In this document: piece after piece, positions 1-5,816 of the stretch
Layout: every line of letters starts with the position of its first letter
Position numbering within the stretch: the stretch's first letter is position 1
Assembly: GCA_937927695.1 (NCBI GenBank)
Contig: CALBRU010000121.1
Location: forward strand, 1-5,944
Direction: 5' to 3'
DNA from: an uncultured Thiomonas sp.
Lineage (GTDB): Bacteria > Pseudomonadota > Gammaproteobacteria > Burkholderiales > Burkholderiaceae_C
DNA: 5,944 bases
Translations under genes and position numbers: made by a program
Notes under the pieces: model-generated
What the model was told of the DNA's origin: nothing
Databases searched by the model: none
The model's input: only the letters and a program-made list of their open reading frames with translations

Positions 1-203
1 GCAACAGCTACGCCGCCCAGGGCAAAGACGGCTACCTGCCCTTCAAGACCGTGCCCGATAGCGGCCGCGCGCTGGATACCTATCTCGACTATGCCCAGTC
101 TTTCGTCGACTACGTCAAGAAGGTCGGCACGCTGAACAAGCTGCCCGTGAGCGATTACTCGACGCAGAACTTCTACGACAAGACCGGCGCGCTTCAGCAG
201 TAA
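1..203 (+). CDS. 5'-nucleotidase / UshA-family metallophosphatase, C-terminal fragment (5' end outside window)
   Basis: This is the end of a reading frame that enters from the left edge; the first full codon is at 3 and the TAA stop at 201-203, leaving 66 residues. The stretch NSYAAQGKDGYLPF matches the conserved C-terminal motif of 5'-nucleotidase C-domains (N-S/N-F/Y-x-A-x-G-G/K-D-G-Y). It is followed by a helix-like DTYLDYAQSFVDYVKK and an SDYSTQNF tail, which I recognise from bifunctional UshA/NutA-type nucleotidases. Such enzymes hydrolyse nucleoside 5'-phosphates (some also UDP-sugars or NAD) in the periplasm or on the cell surface. The N-terminal calcineurin-like domain with the metal ligands, and any signal peptide, lie outside the window, so location and activity are inferred from family only. 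The cpdB-type gene starts 49 nt downstream on the same strand with no terminator between, so the two are probably co-transcribed. The tail differs from that of the downstream gene, so the two are distinct subfamilies and not a recent duplication. Confidence 0.82.
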   Translation, partial: NSYAAQGKDGYLPFKTVPDSGRALDTYLDYAQSFVDYVKKVGTLNKLPVSDYSTQNFYDKTGALQQ

Positions 204-241
204 TCCTGCCCGGCCAACATCCCCAAAACCCGCTGATCCTC

Positions 242-246
242 AGGAG
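242..246 (+). promoter_or_regulatory. Ribosome binding site of cpdB
   Basis: AGGAG lies 6 nt before the ATG at 253. This supports that start over later ATG codons, and only this start keeps the export signal. No terminator-like hairpin occurs in the 49-nt gap from the upstream stop. Confidence 0.8.
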
Positions 247-252
247 TCATCC

Positions 253-2304
253 ATGAATCACCCTGCATTTTTTCTCACCAGCCGCCGCGCGGCGCTTGTC
301 GCCATCGGCAGCGTCTCGCTTGCGCTTGCCGCCTGCGGTGGGGGCAGCAGTACCGCATCCACCACGCCGACCCCAGACACCGCCGAGGCGGCAACGCCAG
401 CGGCGGGTGCAAAGCTCAGCCTGGCCATGGTCGAGACGACCGATCTGCACACCAATGTGCTGAGCTACGACTATTACACGACCAAGGACACCGACACCCT
501 CGGTCTCGACCGCGCCGCTACGCTGATTCAGGCCATCCGCAAGGACAACCCCAACACGCTGCTGTTCGACAACGGCGACACCATTCAGGGCACGGCGCTG
601 GCCGACTACCAGGCCACCGTGGAGCGCGTCTCATGCGACCAGACCCTGGCCATCTTCAAGGCCATGAACTACCTGAAGTACGACGCCATGTCGGTGGGGA
701 ATCACGAGTTCAACTATGGCCTCGACTTCCTGAGCCAAGTCACGCACAACGCCAATTGGAACCCGCAGTATGCCAACTGCAAAGGGCCCGACTTCCCACT
801 GGTTACCGCCAACGTTTACAAGAGCGCAGACAAACAGGGGCTGTACGCCCCCTATACCCTGCTCGACCGAAAATTCACCGCCAGCGACGGCAAGGCTTAT
901 ACGCTGAAGATCGGAGTCATCGGCTTCACGCCGCCGCCGATCATGCAGTGGGACAAACGCTGGCTCGATGGCAATGTCTACACCGAGGGCGTGAAGGAAA
1001 TGGCCGCCAAGTACGTGCCTGAAATGCGCAGCAGGGGCGCGGATGTAGTAGTCGCCCTGGTGCACGGCGGAATTTCCACCGCGCCTTACAGCCCCACGAT
1101 GGAAAACGCCGCCTATTACGTGGCCGACGTTCCCGGTATCGACGCCATGTTCATGGGCCACTCGCACAGCTACTTTCCCGATGGCAAGAACTACGCCAAC
1201 ATCACGGGCGTCGACAACGTCAAAGGCACCATCAAAGGCGTTCCCGCCATCATGGGCGGCTTCTGGGGCAACAGCGTGGGTCTGATGAAAATGGATCTGA
1301 GCTGGGACGGCAAGCAGTGGAAGGTCGCCAGCGCGACGTCCAGCCTGCAATCCATCAACGCCAAAGACGCCAGCGGCGCCGCGGTCATCATTCCGGCCGA
1401 TCCTGCGATCAAGGCGCTGATTCAGGCCGAGCAGGATGCAACGGTCAAATACGTCAACACGCCCATCGGCAGCACGCAGTACCGCATCGCCAGCCAGTTC
1501 ACGCAGGTGGGCGACGTCAGCGTGGTGCAACTCATCAACGATGCCCAGATTGCGGCCTACAAGTCGTACGCCGATGTCAATTTGCCGCAATATGCGAACT
1601 TGCCCGTGTTGTCGGCGGCGGCGCCTTTCAAGATGAATTTCCGCGCCACCGGCTATACCGACATTCCTGCCGGCGGTGTGGCCATCAAAAACATGGCCGA
1701 TCTCTACATCTACCCCAACACGCTGCAAGCTGTCAAAGTCACCGGGGCGGATGTGAAGCTCTGGCTCGAAAAGTCGGCGCAATACTTCAACACCATCGAC
1801 CCCGCCAAAACCACAGACCAGCAACTCATCAACTCAACATTTGCCTCATACAACTTTGACGTCATTCAAGGCGCGGGGCTCGCCTACCAGATCGACGTCA
1901 CCAAACCTGTGGGTCAACGCATCGTCAACCTGCAAATGAACGGCAAGCCGCTCGACCAGAACGCCGAGGTCATCGTGGTGACCAACAACTACCGTGCCAG
2001 CGGTCTGGGCCAATTCATCGGAAAAACATTCCCAGATTCGAGCTATGTCATTTACGAGTCACCCGATGAAAACCGCGAGGCCATCATCGCCTACGTCAAG
2101 GCCCAGCAGACCCTGACCCGCGCGAACAATGCCAGCAACCGCAACTGGAATTTCGTCAAAACGACCACTGCGGGCAAGGTTCTGTTTGAATCGAGCCCCA
2201 ACGCCCTGCAACTCGCCTTTGACGACGGCATCGCCAACGTCACGCTCGACTCCACCAAGCCGGACGGCAGCGCCAGCGTTTACCAGGTTCACCTCGACCG
2301 CTGA
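253..2304 (+). CDS. cpdB: 2',3'-cyclic-nucleotide 2'-phosphodiesterase / 3'-nucleotidase (CpdB-type), lipoprotein
   Basis: A 683-aa enzyme of the CpdB family, which opens 2',3'-cyclic nucleotides and then removes the 3'-phosphate, freeing nucleosides and phosphate from RNA breakdown products outside the cytoplasm. The N-terminal calcineurin-like metallophosphoesterase domain (about residues 55-310) shows the full metal-ligand set: D64 and H66 in TTDLH, D106/D109 in DNGDTIQG, N150-H151 in GNHEFNYG, H271 in LVHGG, and H303/H305 in GHSH. The 5'-nucleotidase C-domain (about 400-683) carries LYIYPNT (484-490), YNFD (533-536) and TNNYRASG (577-584), the nucleotide-binding signatures shared with E. 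coli CpdB; the whole length aligns with that protein from memory, about 650 aa. Unlike E. coli CpdB, the N-terminus has SRRAAL (10-15), a hydrophobic stretch and a lipobox L-A-A-C28, followed by a GGGSS and Thr/Pro/Ala linker to about residue 54. It should therefore be a lipoprotein; glycine at +2 argues against inner-membrane retention. The twin arginine allows Tat export, but Sec is equally possible. Confidence 0.96.
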   Translation: MNHPAFFLTSRRAALVAIGSVSLALAACGGGSSTASTTPTPDTAEAATPAAGAKLSLAMVETTDLHTNVLSYDYYTTKDTDTLGLDRAATLIQAIRKDNPNTLLFDNGDTIQGTALADYQATVERVSCDQTLAIFKAMNYLKYDAMSVGNHEFNYGLDFLSQVTHNANWNPQYANCKGPDFPLVTANVYKSADKQGLYAPYTLLDRKFTASDGKAYTLKIGVIGFTPPPIMQWDKRWLDGNVYTEGVKEMAAKYVPEMRSRGADVVVALVHGGISTAPYSPTMENAAYYVADVPGIDAMFMGHSHSYFPDGKNYANITGVDNVKGTIKGVPAIMGGFWGNSVGLMKMDLSWDGKQWKVASATSSLQSINAKDASGAAVIIPADPAIKALIQAEQDATVKYVNTPIGSTQYRIASQFTQVGDVSVVQLINDAQIAAYKSYADVNLPQYANLPVLSAAAPFKMNFRATGYTDIPAGGVAIKNMADLYIYPNTLQAVKVTGADVKLWLEKSAQYFNTIDPAKTTDQQLINSTFASYNFDVIQGAGLAYQIDVTKPVGQRIVNLQMNGKPLDQNAEVIVVTNNYRASGLGQFIGKTFPDSSYVIYESPDENREAIIAYVKAQQTLTRANNASNRNWNFVKTTTAGKVLFESSPNALQLAFDDGIANVTLDSTKPDGSASVYQVHLDR

Positions 2305-2317
2305 GCAGACTCTACAA

Positions 2318-2351
2318 AGCAAAACGGCGTGCTCTTGCACGCCGTTTTGCT
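2318..2351. terminator. Bidirectional terminator between convergent units
   Basis: A perfect 14-bp inverted repeat, AGCAAAACGGCGTG and its complement, surrounds a 6-nt loop (CTCTTG). The A-rich outer part of one arm gives a TTTTGCT end on either strand, so the hairpin can stop transcription from both sides. It lies 13 nt after the cpdB stop and 23 nt after the stop of the convergent SCP2-like gene, filling most of the 70-nt gap. Confidence 0.85.
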
Positions 2352-2374
2352 ATCTCAACGCTGAAAGAGGCTGC

Positions 2375-2917
2375 TTATTTCGGGCAGGTGGCCGTGCTGC
2401 CCGGCACTTTGCCGACCAGCAGCAGGAAAGAGGAGAACGGGTCCATGGCGCGCATGGCCACCATCTTCGGCCCCTGGAATTCGAGGCGACCGAACATCAT
2501 GGCTTTCATCGGGCCGTATTCGCCCTTGCCCATTTCTTCCCACTGCTTGGTGTTGGCGTGCATGAGAAAGTCGACGTCGAAGTTGGGCTTGAGGGTGGGC
2601 GCGCCGCCGGAGACGCACATGGCCTTGTCGTTTTGCAGTTGCAACTTGAGCTCAACCGCGGTGTCCTTGCCGCAATCGGTGCGGTACATCTCCACCAGCT
2701 TGTAGCCGCGGCCTTTGTCGTCGTGCATGAACTCGCCCTTGAGCCCGTTGGTCAGCTCGGGGGTGTTGTTCCAGGCGGTGCAGGCTTCGCTGGCCCATTG
2801 GGGCGACATCAGCACCGGGGTGTCGGCCCAGGCTGTGGCCGACACGCAGGACAGGGCCATACCGGCGGCCAGACCGAGGGCTTGCAGCGAACGGCGGGGG
2901 TTGAACAGTGTTTTCAT
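2375..2917 (-). CDS. Exported SCP2 sterol-binding-domain-like protein
   Basis: A 180-aa protein. The frame is open upstream to 3013, but the ATG at 2917 is preferred because GGAG lies 10 nt before it and the protein then begins with a normal signal peptide: MKTLFNPRR, a hydrophobic core, and signal peptidase I site A29-W-A31 before D32. C24 inside the core does not make a good lipobox. The mature part resembles the SCP2 sterol-carrier fold: an N-terminal helix with W41/W49, GLKGEF, an alternating strand region, then the typical C-terminal pattern W126-x5-G-E133-Y-G-P-M-K-A-M-M-F-G143 and L-E-F-Q-G, ending in a hydrophobic helix (FSSFLLLVG). SCP2 domains bind lipids or isoprenoid-type ligands in a hydrophobic tunnel. 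Four cysteines in the mature chain (46, 82, 101, 178) could form two disulfides, which fits the periplasm. The ligand is unknown. It probably shares a transcript with the gene 105 nt upstream. The domain call rests on pattern recall, not a search. Confidence 0.82.
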   Translation of the reverse strand: MKTLFNPRRSLQALGLAAGMALSCVSATAWADTPVLMSPQWASEACTAWNNTPELTNGLKGEFMHDDKGRGYKLVEMYRTDCGKDTAVELKLQLQNDKAMCVSGGAPTLKPNFDVDFLMHANTKQWEEMGKGEYGPMKAMMFGRLEFQGPKMVAMRAMDPFSSFLLLVGKVPGSTATCPK

Positions 2918-3022
2918 GTAGGGTTGTCTCCAAGAGGGTTTGAAACACTCGCGCAGGGGATGGTGATGGAGCCCTGCCGTGGCGCGACGACACGGCGACA
3001 GGCTGGATTTCAAGCGGAAGGG
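2918..3022 (-). other. 105-nt gap between the two minus-strand genes, with two overlapping stems
   Basis: No good sigma-70 promoter and no T-tract are visible. Two short stems share bases: GCAGGG (2953-2958) can pair with CCCTGC (2972-2977), while GCCGTG (2976-2981) can pair with CACGGC (2991-2996). Because they overlap at 2976-2977 they cannot form fully at the same time. At this GC content short stems arise easily, so a regulatory role is speculative. Confidence 0.3.
2928..2931 (-). promoter_or_regulatory. Ribosome binding site of the SCP2-like gene
   Basis: GGAG on the minus strand, 10 nt before the ATG at 2917. The site is slightly long-spaced but is the only purine-rich site near the start that restores a signal peptide. 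The alternative start at 3013 would add 32 residues (Arg/His/Pro-rich) in front of it. Confidence 0.55.
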
Positions 3023-3511
3023 TCAGTCAGGCAACAGCTCCTGCGCGCGCTGAGCGAAGGCTTGTGCTTGTTTCTCGTCGATGAACAAGCGGATGAATTT
3101 GACGCAGGCTTGCACGGCGGCAGCGCGGCCTTCCGGGGTGTCGGGATGTTGTTCGATTTTCTGCACCAGCCGCGCGGCCTGGGCGCCGAACTGTTCTTCG
3201 ACGAGGGCGATGAGCAGGCCGTGGGGGGTCTGCTGCGGCGCGTCGGCGGCAAACAAGGAGACGGGCGCAACTGAGGGAGACGCGGCGGCGTTGCGCACCA
3301 GATAGCCGTCATCGAGCAGGCCGCGCAGCGCTAGTAGGCAGCGCTCGGGGTCGGCGCCCGCTTTGAGCAACTCGGCCACCGGCCGATGGCCATCGGCCAT
3401 GATGAGCAGATTGCGCTGCCCGGGCAGGAGATGGTGGGCACGGGTGGCGAGTTCTTCACGACCCTTGGGCGTTTTTTCCAGTATCCAGTCGAGCGGCAAT
3501 TCAGCAGACAT
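3023..3511 (-). CDS. Conserved-looking hypothetical protein, 162 aa, possible winged-helix N-terminal part
   Basis: I do not recognise a named family with certainty. The protein has no signal peptide and no membrane segment, so it should be cytosolic. Residues about 9-75 (ILEKTPKGREEL, then a TRAHHLLPGQRNLL stretch, MADGHRPVAELL, LLALRGLLDDGYLVR) read like a small helical or winged-helix unit with a final 'LxxGYL' hairpin, a pattern I recall from uncharacterised Burkholderiales proteins and some regulators. An Ala/Pro/Ser-rich linker (about 75-95) leads to a helical C-terminal half (LLIALVEEQFG, ARLVQKIEQHP, FIRLFIDEKQAQAF). Codon use matches the neighbours and no break is seen. The start is uncertain: AAGGAG touches the ATG at 3511 directly, and TTG at codon 5 (3499) lies 12 nt from it. 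No ATG, GTG or TTG occurs in this frame between 3512 and the terminator of the PhoX-like gene. It is followed by the SCP2-like gene, probably in one transcript. Confidence 0.75.
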   Translation of the reverse strand: MSAELPLDWILEKTPKGREELATRAHHLLPGQRNLLIMADGHRPVAELLKAGADPERCLLALRGLLDDGYLVRNAAASPSVAPVSLFAADAPQQTPHGLLIALVEEQFGAQAARLVQKIEQHPDTPEGRAAAVQACVKFIRLFIDEKQAQAFAQRAQELLPD

Positions 3512-3517
3512 CTCCTT
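3512..3517 (-). promoter_or_regulatory. Shine-Dalgarno-like AAGGAG abutting the start codon
   Basis: AAGGAG is immediately next to the ATG at 3511 with no spacer, which is too close for normal initiation. A second AAGGAG at 3545-3550 has no in-frame start codon at useful distance. The site makes the start of the 162-aa protein ambiguous (ATG 3511 or TTG 3499). Confidence 0.4.
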
Positions 3518-3633
3518 CGGGTGCGACTTGGGCGCCGCACCGGTCTCCTTGGTTTTGATCGCGCAACACGCTGCGCCACAGTCCAGGGAGTATGCCGATT
3601 TGTTGCCCGGCTGACACCGGGATGAACCCGCAG

Positions 3634-3659
3634 AAAAAAGGCCCGCACGCGGCGGGCCT
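3634..3659 (-). terminator. Intrinsic terminator of the PhoX-like gene
   Basis: On the minus strand AGGCCCGC, a 5-nt loop CGCGT and GCGGGCCT form an 8-bp GC-rich stem directly followed by a run of T residues (3639 to 3634). The hairpin begins 22 nt after the PhoX-like stop codon. It should insulate that gene from the 162-aa gene downstream, which therefore needs its own promoter within about 120 nt (3512-3633). I could not identify that promoter with confidence. Confidence 0.9.
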
Positions 3660-3681
3660 GGATGAAACGTCTGCGGGATGC

Positions 3682-5697
3682 TCAGACTTTGGTGGTCTGC
3701 GGCAAGCCGGTGATGTAGCCCACGGCAGCGCCATAGCCGTTTTCGTAGTTCTTGTCGATCAGCGGCTCCAGAGTCTGGAACACCTTGGCGTGCAGGCCGG
3801 TGGTATTGGTCACACCGTTGGCGGTGACGGTCTTGATCTCCCAGTCGCCGGGGTGCTGGAAGTTGCTCATCACATACATCCAGCCGTTCACGTTATCGAC
3901 GCCCTGCAAGCCAGTGCTCTCGGCACCCGCCGGGGTGGAGAGGATGCGGCTGAGCTGCTTGGTATCGACGTTATAGGCCCAGAGGAAGTTGTTGACATGC
4001 ATGCCGCTGTCTTCGCCGATGAACAGGGTGCGCAGCTTTTCCGAGAACTTGAGGTTGTCGGGGTTGGCGATCTTGTTCGGATTGGCGAGATTGCCCAAGG
4101 CATCGGGCGTGGCCAGGTCTTCGCCCACCAGCGCGGCAGGCGCAGCCATGTCCACCGGCACCCACTCGCTGTTCATCGCAGCGCCGCTGGTGTCCACTTG
4201 CCCGGCCTTGAGGTTGAGGGCGTACACCGCACCGGCCTTCGGCCCGGCGACTTTGAAGCCAGGAATCGAGCCATCGACCATCGACGACTGGATATAGGAC
4301 ATGGCGGAGTAGGCGATCTTGTCTTTGGCGTTGACGGTCGTGCCCTCCATTTTGGTGAAGGCCATGGTGCCGCCCATGAGCCCGGCGTAGCGGTGGGTTT
4401 CGAGGAAGGCTGCCGCCTTTTCCTGCCCCGGAACGAGCTTGATCCAGTTTTTCTTGCCGCCCAGCCAGACCTGGGTGTAGGTGGGATCGACCGGGTCGGT
4501 GGTCTTCACGTCCATGATGCTGGGCGTGCCGCCGTTTTGCGCCGCGACCTGCGCCAGCGCCAGCACTTCCGCACTGGTGGCATGGCCGAGGTTCACCCAT
4601 TTCAGCGTGAAGGTGCCGGTGCCCACACCCGGAGCGCTGGTCTGCGTTGCTTGAGCAACGTATAGCGTGCCGGCCGACAGGTCGGCGGCTTTATCGGCGA
4701 TGAACAGGAACAGACCGCCGTTGGTGGCGTCGTCGCCCATCAGCGCGGTGCGCTGGTCGGGCATGACCTGGATGAGTTCATGCGAAATGCGGCCCATGCA
4801 GTAATGTTTTTTCACCGTGCCGGTGCCGTCGGCGTTGACGGTCACTTCGGGCAGATGGCCGTAAAGATAAGGATTGGCCTTGACCGGATCGCTCACCGCG
4901 GCGGCGTCGCCGTACAGATTGGTGATGAAGGCCTGGAACTGGGTGTTCTTGGCGATGGAGGCGGCGTCGGGCTCGTACTCTTCACTGCTGAGATGCGTGC
5001 CCCACGGGGATAGGCTGGCGCCGCAGGTGATCCACAGGCCATTGGCCGGTGCGGTGGGCACGTTGTAATACTTCACCAGACTGAGCTTGCCGGTGGCCGG
5101 GTCTTGGTCGAGGGTGAGCACGGCAATGGGCGATGGCAGTTTGCCGTAGGCCGAGACGCCCGCCTGATCCAGGCTGGTGTATTCGAACTGCACCACGGCG
5201 AACACGGTGTTGCCCTTCACACCGGCAACCTTGGCGCCCGGCACCGTCAGCAGCGTCGTGCCGTCGGGGGAGTCAGAGAAGAACTGGCGTTCCTTGCCCG
5301 CCACGGAGGTGTCCATGATGGGCTTGCCGTTGATGTCGAAGTAGCTGCCGGCGATCAGTGTGCCGCCATTGCCGTTGGGCACTTGCTGGCCGGTGATGAA
5401 AATCGGTTGATAACCAAGTTGGTAAGTCTGGCTGCTGCCGTCGCTGTAGGCCACTTTGAGCGCCGAAGCGACGTTGGTCGTCGCCATGCTCGCCGGGTCG
5501 GCGATGCCGGGCGCGGCCATCGCGGTGAAGGCTGCGGCCGTGGGGGTGGCGGTGGCCGCAGTGGCCGCCGTCGAGCCGCCACCGCAGGCGGCGAGCAGGG
5601 CGGAACCGCCCAGGCCGGCACTCAGCGGCAGCAAAGGCGCGCCACCGAACAGCTTCAGGGCCTGGCGTCGTGAAGGATTGGCTGGGGATTGGGACAT
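3682..5697 (-). CDS. PhoX/DUF839-family phosphatase-like protein, Tat-exported lipoprotein
   Basis: A 671-aa protein of the PhoX (DUF839) family, iron/calcium alkaline phosphatases that release phosphate from organic esters outside the cytoplasm. ATG 5697 is chosen over ATG 5709 because GGAG lies 6 nt before it, while nothing purine-rich precedes 5709. The N-terminus has a textbook Tat motif S9-R-R-Q-A-L-K15, a hydrophobic core and lipobox L35-A-A-C38, then a low-complexity Gly/Thr/Ala linker to about residue 75. Family signatures follow in order: C225 in ITCGASLSPWGT with E239/E240 (equivalent position to the iron-ligand cysteine of PhoX), GRISH306-E307, MGD322-D323, K449-M-E451-G, and GE562-D563-SG near the C-terminus. 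From memory of the Pseudomonas fluorescens enzyme, these correspond to its Cys, Glu, Arg-x-Glu and Asp metal or substrate residues, with Lys here in place of Arg. Metal binding seems intact; phosphatase activity is likely but not certain, as the family is broad. It is transcribed alone, ending at a strong terminator. Confidence 0.92.
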   Translation of the reverse strand: MSQSPANPSRRQALKLFGGAPLLPLSAGLGGSALLAACGGGSTAATAATATPTAAAFTAMAAPGIADPASMATTNVASALKVAYSDGSSQTYQLGYQPIFITGQQVPNGNGGTLIAGSYFDINGKPIMDTSVAGKERQFFSDSPDGTTLLTVPGAKVAGVKGNTVFAVVQFEYTSLDQAGVSAYGKLPSPIAVLTLDQDPATGKLSLVKYYNVPTAPANGLWITCGASLSPWGTHLSSEEYEPDAASIAKNTQFQAFITNLYGDAAAVSDPVKANPYLYGHLPEVTVNADGTGTVKKHYCMGRISHELIQVMPDQRTALMGDDATNGGLFLFIADKAADLSAGTLYVAQATQTSAPGVGTGTFTLKWVNLGHATSAEVLALAQVAAQNGGTPSIMDVKTTDPVDPTYTQVWLGGKKNWIKLVPGQEKAAAFLETHRYAGLMGGTMAFTKMEGTTVNAKDKIAYSAMSYIQSSMVDGSIPGFKVAGPKAGAVYALNLKAGQVDTSGAAMNSEWVPVDMAAPAALVGEDLATPDALGNLANPNKIANPDNLKFSEKLRTLFIGEDSGMHVNNFLWAYNVDTKQLSRILSTPAGAESTGLQGVDNVNGWMYVMSNFQHPGDWEIKTVTANGVTNTTGLHAKVFQTLEPLIDKNYENGYGAAVGYITGLPQTTKV

Positions 5698-5703
5698 CTT
5701 GAA

Positions 5704-5707
5704 CTCC
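5704..5707 (-). promoter_or_regulatory. Ribosome binding site deciding the PhoX-like start
   Basis: GGAG on the minus strand ends 6 nt before the ATG at 5697. It overlaps the alternative in-frame ATG at 5709 (ATGGAG), so using 5709 would put the only good ribosome site inside the coding region. Confidence 0.65.
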
Positions 5708-5753
5708 ATCAGGGAAGGGCCGACAACAATGGCGTTACGGCTGAAAACGAAAA

Positions 5754-5775
5754 GTTACAGTTCAAATGTGACAAG
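5754..5775 (-). promoter_or_regulatory. Candidate promoter/operator region of the PhoX-like gene (imperfect TGTCAC/TGTAAC repeat)
   Basis: On the minus strand TTGTCAC (5774-5768) is followed by CTGTAAC (5760-5754). This AT-richer patch stands out in a GC-rich gap. The half-sites resemble PhoB half-sites (CTGTCAT/C), but they are 14 nt apart start to start instead of 11. TGTAAC could alternatively be a poor -10 box. The location, about 55-80 nt upstream of the start codon, suits a promoter; the identity of any regulator is not established. Confidence 0.3.
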
Positions 5776-5789
5776 ATGTTGAATCGTCT

Positions 5790-5816
5790 GCCGGGCCCTG
5801 CGCGTTTGCGCCCGGC
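5790..5816. repeat. GC-rich inverted repeat upstream of the PhoX-like gene
   Basis: GCCGGGC (5790-5796) and GCCCGGC (5810-5816) form a 7-bp stem with a 13-nt loop that itself contains GCGC-GTTT-GCGC. There is no T-tract on either side, so it is not a convincing terminator. It may be incidental at this base composition. Confidence 0.35.

Noticed and set aside
631..1824. 397-codon open frame on the minus strand across cpdB
   Set aside because: It lies wholly antisense to a gene with unmistakable family motifs, has no ribosome site, and reads as a His/Gly/Val/Arg-rich sequence typical of the reverse complement of high-GC codons.
1..2304. Recent tandem duplication of one nucleotidase gene
   Set aside because: The C-terminal tails differ clearly: the fragment ends in GKDGY and SDYSTQ motifs, while the CpdB-type protein has TNNYRASG and a different end, so they are separate subfamilies.
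2918..3013. Upstream in-frame extension of the SCP2-like protein (start at 3013)
   Set aside because: It would place 32 Arg/His/Pro-rich residues before a normal signal peptide and has no better ribosome site.
2129..3274. 381-codon open frame on the + strand running from within cpdB across the terminator and both minus-strand genes
   Set aside because: It crosses a perfect terminator hairpin and is antisense to two genes with better starts and protein-like sequence. Its translation has no recognisable domain.
3592..4665. 357-codon open frame on the + strand opposite the PhoX-like gene
   Set aside because: It is antisense to conserved PhoX-family motifs and starts inside the terminator region, so it is a composition artefact.
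5698..5709. ATG 5709 as start of the PhoX-like gene
   Set aside because: Only CCTTCCCTG-type sequence precedes it, while GGAG is correctly spaced for ATG 5697, which directly leads into the Tat signal.
5790..5816. GC-rich hairpin considered as a terminator
   Set aside because: No T-run follows on either strand.
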